From Chlorobiota bacterium (lineage in GTDB: Bacteria > Bacteroidota > Bacteroidia > Bacteroidales > JAADJA01), in the NCBI GenBank assembly GCA_030592565.1, contig JAUVIX010000010.1:1-21046 (forward strand): a DNA stretch of 21,046 bases. The letters run 5' to 3'. Shown piece by piece: positions 15,287-21,046 of this stretch. How positions within the stretch are numbered: the first letter of the stretch is position 1; each line of letters begins with the position of its first letter. The position numbers and the translations under genes are program-made. The notes beneath the pieces were generated by a model. That model was not told the DNA's origin, ran no database searches, and saw only the letters and a program-made list of their open reading frames with translations.

Positions 15287-16096
15287 ATGAGAAAATTAGT
15301 TTTAATTATCGTTTTTATTACTGTTGCATTTGCAGGAAAGGCACAGCTTGAAGTTGGTGCATTTGGTGGCGGGTCATTTTATATGGGCGACCTGAACCCA
15401 AAGTATCCTTTCTTGCAGACTGCCTTTGCCTACGGTGTTGTTGCAAGATATAACCTCTCTTCAAGGTGGACAATAAAACTAAATGGGTTAAAAGGGAGTC
15501 TGATAGGTGACGATAACAAATCAAACTTTTTACCTGACCGTGGATTGAGGTTCGATTCCGATATTTATGAGCTATCGGCTGTGATGGAGTTTAATTTTTT
15601 GAGATATTTCACCGGGAGTATGAAGGATTTTATTTCTCCATATCTTTTTGGTGGTGCTGGTTTTTTTTATAACCGACCTATGAACGACGGAAAGAATTTA
15701 AGGGATTTTCATACCGAGGGGCAAGGAACTAGTTTTGATGATAACGGAACCCGTCAGGAGTATTCCTATTTTCATTTTTCCATTCCTTTCGGACTCGGAC
15801 TGAAATACAGTGTATCGAAAAAGATAGCACTTTCGGTTGAGTGGGGAATGCGCAAGACATATACAGATTATGTTGATGATGTAAGCACAACTTATTATCT
15901 GAGCTCCACAACAGTTCAACCCGGTGATCCCAATTATTCTTATCTGGTAGTTTCTGATCCTGGAAAGAATCATGAACCATATCAGCAGCGGGGAAATTCG
16001 GAAACAAATGATTGGTACTCTTTTGCAGGAATAACGATTACTTATAATATAGATTTGACTAAAAGAAATAAATGCTCTGATTTTGAAAATCGGTGA
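15287..16096 (+). CDS. DUF6089 family outer membrane beta-barrel protein
   Basis: A 269-residue exported protein counted from the ATG at 15287. This start gives a clean signal peptide (MRKLVLIIVFITVAFAGKAQ); the longer frame from a TTG at 15251 would add 12 residues before it and is less likely. The mature part begins LEVGAFGGGSFYMGDLNP, the characteristic opening of DUF6089 in Bacteroidota (a GGGxxxYxGDLNP-like pattern), and continues with amphipathic strands such as ISPYLFGGAGFFYNRP and FHFSIPFGLGLKY. It is probably a small 8- to 10-strand barrel in the outer membrane; its function is not established. It usually sits beside uppS and bamA in Bacteroidota, as here (uppS starts 25 nt later). 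Confidence 0.85.
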   Translation: MRKLVLIIVFITVAFAGKAQLEVGAFGGGSFYMGDLNPKYPFLQTAFAYGVVARYNLSSRWTIKLNGLKGSLIGDDNKSNFLPDRGLRFDSDIYELSAVMEFNFLRYFTGSMKDFISPYLFGGAGFFYNRPMNDGKNLRDFHTEGQGTSFDDNGTRQEYSYFHFSIPFGLGLKYSVSKKIALSVEWGMRKTYTDYVDDVSTTYYLSSTTVQPGDPNYSYLVVSDPGKNHEPYQQRGNSETNDWYSFAGITITYNIDLTKRNKCSDFENR

Positions 16097-16121
16097 TAGC
16101 GTTGAAAGTTTTTTATGAATA

Positions 16122-16868
16122 ATGAATTTTAAAGACCAAATAGATAAAAGCAGGTTACCTGAACATGTTGCCATAATTATGGATGGAAACGGACGTTGGG
16201 CCAAGCAACGTGGCAGGTTGCGGACTTTTGGACATTCCAGCGGAGTTAAGTCTGTGAGGGAAACAGCCGAAGGTGCTGCAGAAATTGGTGTTAAGTATCT
16301 GACATTATATGCCTTCTCTACCGAAAACTGGAAACGGCCGAGGTCGGAAGTGAATGCACTAATGACATTACTGGTTAAGACTCTTAATAAGGAGATTAAA
16401 ACCCTTCATGATAATAATATTCGCCTTCTTGCTATTGGCGATCTTAAGTCGCTACCGGATAATACTTATAAGGAGTTGCAATATGCTATAAGAGAAACCG
16501 CTCACCACAATAAGATGGCAATGGTTTTGGCATTGAGCTACAGTTCGAGATGGGAAATTGTTAATGCTGCTAAAATTATTGCTGAGAAAGTGCAAAAAGG
16601 AGAGTTGTCGCCTGATGATATCAACAATGATCTGTTTTCATCATATTTAACAACTGCAAATATTCCTGATCCTGAACTGCTTATCAGAACGAGTGGCGAG
16701 TACAGGATAAGCAATTTTTTGCTTTGGCAGATTGCTTATGCTGAGTTTTATTTTACTCCTAAGCTTTGGCCCGATTTCAGACGTGAGGATTTATTTGAAG
16801 CTATTGTGGACTTTCAAAAAAGGGAAAGAAGATTTGGTAAAACGAGTGAACAAATTGTTTCAAAATAG
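16122..16868 (+). CDS. uppS: Isoprenyl transferase, undecaprenyl diphosphate synthase UppS
   Basis: A 248-residue cis-prenyltransferase that condenses eight isopentenyl diphosphates onto farnesyl diphosphate to give the C55 carrier for peptidoglycan and glycans. Catalytic Asp21 lies in IIMDGNGRWAKQRG (18-31). Other family motifs are LYAFSTENWKRP (62-73) and DPELLIRTSGEYRISNF (183-199), with the phosphate-binding Arg189, Arg195 and Ser197. The length is normal. The bamA start lies 4 nt after the stop, so the two are cotranscribed, linking carrier-lipid supply to outer membrane assembly. Confidence 0.97.
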   Translation: MNFKDQIDKSRLPEHVAIIMDGNGRWAKQRGRLRTFGHSSGVKSVRETAEGAAEIGVKYLTLYAFSTENWKRPRSEVNALMTLLVKTLNKEIKTLHDNNIRLLAIGDLKSLPDNTYKELQYAIRETAHHNKMAMVLALSYSSRWEIVNAAKIIAEKVQKGELSPDDINNDLFSSYLTTANIPDPELLIRTSGEYRISNFLLWQIAYAEFYFTPKLWPDFRREDLFEAIVDFQKRERRFGKTSEQIVSK

Positions 16869-16872
16869 AAAG

Positions 16873-19494
16873 ATGAAGCTGAAATTTACAGGACTTATTT
16901 TCATACTGCTTATTATAGTTTTTAATTTGAATGCTCAGGTGTCAATTGGCGACAAGATTGTTGATTATGCCAATCCCAAGGAGTATCTTCTCGGTGGGAT
17001 TACGATTTCGGGTGTTAAATATCTTGATAATAATGCTTTGATTATGCTTTCGGGATTATCGGTTGGTGATAAGATCCGTATTCCCGGTGATCAGACTGCC
17101 AAGGCAATTGAGAATCTCTGGAAACAAGGACTGTTTAAAAATATTATTATCACTATTACTAAAGTCGAAGGAACTCAGGTTTTTTTGAATATTGACCTTA
17201 AAGAACGGCCCAGGATGTCCTCATTTGCGTTCAATGGGGTGAAGAAAGCTGAAATTGATAAGATCAGGGAGAAGTTAAAACTTACTCGTGGTAATGTTGT
17301 TACTGATAATCTGCTACTCCGTGCTGAAAATTCAATTAAAGGCTATTTCATCGAAAAGGGTTATCTTGATACGGAGGTTGACATTGATGTAAAAGCGGAT
17401 ACTTCCAGGGTAAATCACGTAAAACTTATTTTTAATATTGATAAAAGGGAGAAGGTTAAGATCAAAACCATCAATATATATGGAAATAAGCATTATACAG
17501 ATGAAAAGATAAAGAGCTCTCTTAAGGAGACAAAGGAAAAGGGTAATTTCAAACCAATGGACGATTTTGAGAGCCTTATTTTGAATGCCGTGAGAGATGT
17601 CGCTACATTAAGGTTTGATGCTCTGGTGGAATACACAAGAGAATATTTCAACAGAAATATAAAACTCAGAGTATTCAAAGCATCAAAGTTTATTAAAGAT
17701 AGTTATGAGGAGGATAAGGTAAATTTAGTTTATTCTTATAATGAGGAAGGATATCGTGATGCCATTATTGTTAAGGACTCTGTTTATCGAAACTATGATG
17801 GTACCATTAGTATTGACATTACATTAAATGAAGGTAACAGATACTACTTTGGAAATATCTATTGGGTTGGTAATACAAAATATCCGGATGCCGTTCTTGA
17901 TAAGGTGTTGAGAATACAGAAAGGAGATATTTATAATTATGAATTGCTTAATCAAAACCTGACTTTTAACCAGAGTGAAGATGATGTAAGCTCATTATAT
18001 ATGAATGATGGATATCTGTTCTTTTCTGCGAGGCCGGTTGAGGTTGGTGTGCGCAACGATTCAATAGATATTGAAGTTCGTATTTATGAAGGGAAGCAGG
18101 CTACTATTAAAAATGTGGCAATAAAAGGAAATACACGGACAAATGATCATGTTGTTATTAGGGAAATAAGGACTGTTCCCGGCCAGTTATTTTCTCGTTC
18201 GGATATTATCAGGACAACGCGTGAGCTGGCACAATTAAAATATTTTAATGCTGAAACTATTAATCCAAACATTGTTCCTAATCAGGTTGACGGTACAGTG
18301 GATATAGAGTACCAGCTTGAAGAGGTATCCTCTGACCAGATTGAGCTGTCTGGAGGCTGGGGATATGGGCGTATCATTGGAACACTTGGTGTTTCATTCA
18401 ACAACTTCTCTTTGAAGAATATCTTTAAAACAAAAATGTGGCGTCCTGTTCCGACAGGTGATGGACAAAAACTGAGCCTCAGGTTGCAATCCTATGGAAA
18501 GGGATATATAAGCTACAGCTTTTCATTTACCGAGCCCTGGCTTGGAGGCAAAAAACCGCATGCATTTACAGTAAGCTATTATCACTCTGTTTATTCTTAT
18601 GGTGCAGGGCGTGATACACCCGATTGGCACCAGTTTAAAATTGATGGAATTGTTGTTGGTTTGGGAAGGCGTCTGAGCTGGCCTGATGACTATTTCTCAC
18701 TTTATACAGCTGTGAACTTTCAGAGATATGACCTCTATCAATATACACAAATTTTCACATTTGGTGGAGGTACAGGGACATATAATAACATTAGTTTTAA
18801 TGTTACGCTTGCCCGTAATTCGATTGACTTTCCAATTTATCCCAGGAATGGATCTAATGTTTCGGTCGCTTTTGATTTTACTCCCCCGTTTTCGGGATTC
18901 ACAAACAGAAATTATGCAGAATTGGATGATATACAGAAGTATGAGTGGCTTGAATATCATAAGTGGAACCTGTTAGCTGTTTACTTTACTCCAATTTATA
19001 AAAATTTGGTTTTGATGGCAAGGGCAAAGTTTGGTTTTCTGGGGGCATGGAATAAGGATCTTGGTGTGACTCCATTTGAAAGGTATTACCTTGGAGGTGA
19101 CGGATTGTCGGGATATAATAATATGGACGGACGTGAGCTAATTGGTATGAGAGGTTATGAAAACAATTCTCTGACACCTCACTATTGGAGGTCAAGTAAT
19201 GTTGGAGGAACTATTTATGACAAGTTTACGCTTGAACTGAGGTATCCGATATCTTTGAATCCAAGTGCTACCATTTTTGTTGCGACTTTCCTTGAAGCAG
19301 GTAATTCCTGGTTAAGGTTTAATGATTTTAACCCGTTCGAGGCTTACAGATCTGCAGGGGTAGGGCTTAGAGTGTTTTTGCCTATGTTTGGTATTCTTGG
19401 TCTTGATTGGGGTTATGGTTTTGACCCTGTTCCCGGACTGCCGAATGCTAATAGAGGACAGTTCCACTTCTCAATTAATCAGTCGATTGATTAA
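16873..19494 (+). CDS. bamA: Outer membrane protein assembly factor BamA
   Basis: An 873-residue Omp85 protein, the core of the BAM complex. The ATG at 16873, 4 nt after uppS, is chosen because it opens a signal peptide (MKLKFTGLIFILLIIVFNLNAQ); the frame is open back to 16732 inside uppS, but that part would be spurious. Five POTRA domains can be traced at about 41-111, 114-191, 194-320, 323-407 and 410-484; the third carries an insertion of some 75 residues (about 224-300), as in other Bacteroidota. The barrel runs from about 487 to the end, with the L6 RGY motif at 760-762. The C-terminal strand reads FHFSINQSID, so it lacks the usual final aromatic residue. The skp genes follow. Confidence 0.96.
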   Translation: MKLKFTGLIFILLIIVFNLNAQVSIGDKIVDYANPKEYLLGGITISGVKYLDNNALIMLSGLSVGDKIRIPGDQTAKAIENLWKQGLFKNIIITITKVEGTQVFLNIDLKERPRMSSFAFNGVKKAEIDKIREKLKLTRGNVVTDNLLLRAENSIKGYFIEKGYLDTEVDIDVKADTSRVNHVKLIFNIDKREKVKIKTINIYGNKHYTDEKIKSSLKETKEKGNFKPMDDFESLILNAVRDVATLRFDALVEYTREYFNRNIKLRVFKASKFIKDSYEEDKVNLVYSYNEEGYRDAIIVKDSVYRNYDGTISIDITLNEGNRYYFGNIYWVGNTKYPDAVLDKVLRIQKGDIYNYELLNQNLTFNQSEDDVSSLYMNDGYLFFSARPVEVGVRNDSIDIEVRIYEGKQATIKNVAIKGNTRTNDHVVIREIRTVPGQLFSRSDIIRTTRELAQLKYFNAETINPNIVPNQVDGTVDIEYQLEEVSSDQIELSGGWGYGRIIGTLGVSFNNFSLKNIFKTKMWRPVPTGDGQKLSLRLQSYGKGYISYSFSFTEPWLGGKKPHAFTVSYYHSVYSYGAGRDTPDWHQFKIDGIVVGLGRRLSWPDDYFSLYTAVNFQRYDLYQYTQIFTFGGGTGTYNNISFNVTLARNSIDFPIYPRNGSNVSVAFDFTPPFSGFTNRNYAELDDIQKYEWLEYHKWNLLAVYFTPIYKNLVLMARAKFGFLGAWNKDLGVTPFERYYLGGDGLSGYNNMDGRELIGMRGYENNSLTPHYWRSSNVGGTIYDKFTLELRYPISLNPSATIFVATFLEAGNSWLRFNDFNPFEAYRSAGVGLRVFLPMFGILGLDWGYGFDPVPGLPNANRGQFHFSINQSID

Positions 19495-19539
19495 ATAAAT
19501 CTTGAAATAAATCGTTATAAAGAATAAAAAACTAAGATT

Positions 19540-20172
19540 ATGAAATATTCGGTAATTGCTTTAGCGCTGTTTGTCTGTTTTACGACAGTTTCGGTTGCTC
19601 AAAAGTATGCTTATGTTGATACGGAATATATCCTTGAAAATATTCCTGAATATAAGGATGCACAAAATCAGCTTGATGAATATGCAGCCGAATATCAACA
19701 GGAGGTAGAGGAAAAAATAGATGAAATTAATAAGATGATTCAGGATTTTCAGGCTGAAGCTGTTCTGATGCCCGAAGATGTAAAAAACAAAAAGGAAGAG
19801 GAGATCAATAAGAAAAAGGAGGAGCTTGCTACGTTTCAAAATCAGCGTTTTGGTAAGGATGGTGATCTTTTTCTAAAAAGAGAGGAGCTTGTAAAACCGA
19901 TTCAGGAGAAGATATTTAATGCTATTGAAGAGATAGCGGTCGATAAAAACTACTCTTTTGTGTTCGACAAAGCAGGAAGTCTGTCGATTCTTTATGTTAA
20001 TGCAAAATATGATATAAGTGATGATGTCCTTGATAAGGTAGGTGCCGAGTTGGGTACGGTGCGTAAGGAAGATAGGGTTAAAAAGAACACACCTACCTCA
20101 AATCCAAGTAGAAGCTCGTCAAAACCGGGAGGTAATGCGCCTGGACCTGTTAGAAAGGGTGGAAAGAAATAA
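19540..20172 (+). CDS. OmpH/Skp family periplasmic chaperone, first copy, with basic tail
   Basis: A 210-residue member of the OmpH/Skp family, which holds unfolded outer membrane proteins on the way to BAM. Residues 1-20 are a signal peptide (cleavage after VSVA). The mature part starts QKYAYVDTEYILENIPEYK, followed by two long charged helices (about 38-135) forming the tentacle hairpin, then the closing strand YSFVFDKAGSLSILYV (138-153). Residues about 175-210 form a Pro-, Ser-, Gly- and Lys-rich disordered basic tail absent from the second copy. It lies 45 nt after bamA without a visible promoter, so it is probably read from the bamA transcript. Confidence 0.93.
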   Translation: MKYSVIALALFVCFTTVSVAQKYAYVDTEYILENIPEYKDAQNQLDEYAAEYQQEVEEKIDEINKMIQDFQAEAVLMPEDVKNKKEEEINKKKEELATFQNQRFGKDGDLFLKREELVKPIQEKIFNAIEEIAVDKNYSFVFDKAGSLSILYVNAKYDISDDVLDKVGAELGTVRKEDRVKKNTPTSNPSRSSSKPGGNAPGPVRKGGKK

Positions 20173-20227
20173 ACTGTTAATGTTTCTTAAAACGGATAGT
20201 GTTTTTTTATGATATGTAATATTTTTG

Positions 20228-20257
20228 TTGATTCAATATAATTATTACATACTTTTG
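20228..20257 (+). promoter_or_regulatory. Promoter of the second skp gene (TTG-N19-TACTTTTG)
   Basis: TACTTTTG (20250-20257) followed by C is a perfect -7 match, with TTG at 20228-20230 placed 19 nt upstream, the expected spacing for the Bacteroidota primary sigma factor. The start codon at 20292 is 34 nt further on. A second -7-like TATTTTTG at 20220-20227 lacks a -33 box. Confidence 0.7.
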
Positions 20258-20291
20258 CGCCTCAAATTAAAGATAAAATAATTTAAAGAAA

Positions 20292-20834
20292 ATGAAAAAA
20301 TTAGTTAGTTTACTTATTGTTGTTGTAGCAATAACGTTATCATCAAACACTTTTGCGCAGTCAAAATACAAATTAGGACATGTAGATTTTGCAACCCTTT
20401 ACAGTATGATGCCCGGGCTTGATTCCGTTAGAACTGTTTATGAAGCATACAACAAAAGTTTGCAGGACCAGTTTGCTGCTATGCAGGCTGAGCTCGAGAA
20501 CAAGTTTAATGAATATCAGGCAAACATGAGCGGAATGTCAGATATCATTCGCCAAACAAAAGAAGCAGAAATAAATGACCTGAAACAAAGGCTTGATGAT
20601 TTTAATGCTCAGGCAACTCAGGATCTTCAAAACAAAGAAGCTGATCTTACAGCTCCTATTATTGAAAAGGCAAGATTGGCTGTCGAGGATATCGCTAAAG
20701 AAGAAGGCTATACTTATGTTTTTAACAGCACTGAAGGTTTATTGCTATACGCCGAACCTAGTGATGATATGATGGATAAGGTAAAAGCAAAGCTTGGCAT
20801 TACCATGCCAACGCCAAAAGCTCAGGGAAATTAA
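20292..20834 (+). CDS. OmpH/Skp family periplasmic chaperone, second copy
   Basis: A 180-residue OmpH/Skp-like protein. The signal peptide ends at NTFA (residue 22). The mature start QSKYKLGHVDFATLYSMMPG matches the family's first strand, followed by the long helical hairpin (about 42-125, rich in Gln, Glu, Asn and Met) and the closing strand YTYVFNSTEGLLLYAEP (about 140-156). It is 119 nt after the first copy, has its own strong promoter and is followed directly by a terminator, so it can be expressed apart from bamA. Paired skp genes after bamA are common in Bacteroidota. Division of labour between the copies is unknown. Confidence 0.93.
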   Translation: MKKLVSLLIVVVAITLSSNTFAQSKYKLGHVDFATLYSMMPGLDSVRTVYEAYNKSLQDQFAAMQAELENKFNEYQANMSGMSDIIRQTKEAEINDLKQRLDDFNAQATQDLQNKEADLTAPIIEKARLAVEDIAKEEGYTYVFNSTEGLLLYAEPSDDMMDKVKAKLGITMPTPKAQGN

Positions 20835-20854
20835 AAAATTTTATTTTATGATGG

Positions 20855-20882
20855 AAAGCCCCGCCTCATCGGGGCTTTTTTT
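20855..20882 (+). terminator. Strong intrinsic terminator after the second skp gene
   Basis: AAAGCCCCG (20855-20863) pairs perfectly with CGGGGCTTT (20870-20878) around a 6-nt loop, and the T-run continues to 20882. It closes the nadK-to-skp gene block. Confidence 0.92.
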
Positions 20883-21034
20883 ATTTCCCCCCATATTGTT
20901 TCTTAGCCACAATTAGAAACCCTAACCTGGATAAACCAGAAATTTCAAATTGCAAAGAAACAAAACTCAAATCAACTCTAATTATTGAAAAACCCAAAGT
21001 CCAAACTGCACCTTACTTTGCTACCAAAAATTTG

Positions 21035-21042
21035 TATTTTTG
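21035..21042 (+). promoter_or_regulatory. Promoter -7-like element at the right edge
   Basis: TATTTTTG matches TAnnTTTG at the very end of the window, after 150 nt without a gene. It suggests a plus-strand gene starting just beyond the edge. In related genomes glutamate racemase murI often follows skp, but nothing here shows it. Confidence 0.4.
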
Positions 21043-21046
21043 ATAT

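Noticed and set aside
15698..16204. 168-codon minus-strand frame opposite DUF6089 and uppS
   Set aside because: It lies opposite two well-supported genes, including the catalytic N-terminus of uppS, and resembles no family I know.
16732..16872. 47-residue N-terminal extension of BamA overlapping uppS
   Set aside because: The ATG at 16873 opens a clean signal peptide 4 nt after the uppS stop; the upstream part only reflects an open frame inside uppS.
20188..20208. AAAAC/GTTTT stem with T-run after the first skp gene
   Set aside because: A 5-bp AT-rich stem is too weak for confident termination, although it may attenuate read-through.
1..21046. Defence island, phage, integron, CRISPR or biosynthetic cluster
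   Set aside because: All larger frames are assigned to housekeeping or envelope families or to single unknowns; no integrase, transposase, repeat-spacer array or toxin-antitoxin pair is visible.

Overview
The window reads as chromosomal DNA of a Bacteroidota bacterium, probably Bacteroidales or a close relative. The evidence is the AT-rich sequence, promoter -7 elements of the TAnnTTTG type, a type IX secretion (T9SS) sorting domain, the glycine-lipid acyltransferase pair, a Bacteroidota-type FtsL, a DUF6089 protein and a BamA followed by two Skp/OmpH proteins. Nearly all genes are housekeeping. I see no tRNA, rRNA, CRISPR array, insertion sequence or phage gene, and I do not find a convincing new multi-gene system. 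The unusual signals are mainly regulatory or intergenic.

Layout. (1) 1-3865, minus strand: the start of the division and cell wall (dcw) cluster, mraZ-rsmH-ftsL-ftsI-murE. Its genes overlap or lie 2-5 nt apart, and murE runs off the left edge. Upstream of mraZ is a helically phased set of MraZ-type boxes (3904-3949). (2) 4135-5574: a stand-alone secreted VCBS/FG-GAP protein, probably a seven-bladed propeller, with a T9SS type A tail. A stub containing a signal peptide and nothing else follows it. (3) 5852-8271: glsA-glsB-engB, glycine (acyl amino acid) lipid synthesis plus a ribosome-assembly GTPase. (4) 8302-10638, minus strand: a DUF418 membrane protein and an unrecognised secreted protein, probably one operon. 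(5) 10756-11700: rsgA, preceded by a 23-codon reading frame whose stop overlaps the rsgA start. (6) 11701-11889: an intergenic stretch with a long imperfect inverted repeat and a perfect 16-bp tandem duplication. (7) 11890-13985: a CBS-domain protein and a single-POTRA outer membrane barrel, 2 nt apart. (8) 13986-14367: a gap with a palindrome, tiny ORFs of doubtful reality and a hairpin just before nadK. (9) 14368-20834: nadK, a DUF6089 barrel protein, uppS, bamA, skp1 and skp2, ending in a strong intrinsic terminator. A promoter-like -7 element lies at the right edge.

How the genes work together: most of the window concerns building the envelope. RsmH, FtsL, FtsI, MurE and UppS serve peptidoglycan synthesis and division. 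GlsA and GlsB make membrane lipids. BamA, the two Skp proteins, the DUF6089 protein and the single-POTRA barrel form or serve the outer membrane. EngB and RsgA mature the ribosomal subunits, RsmH methylates 16S rRNA, and NadK supplies NADP.
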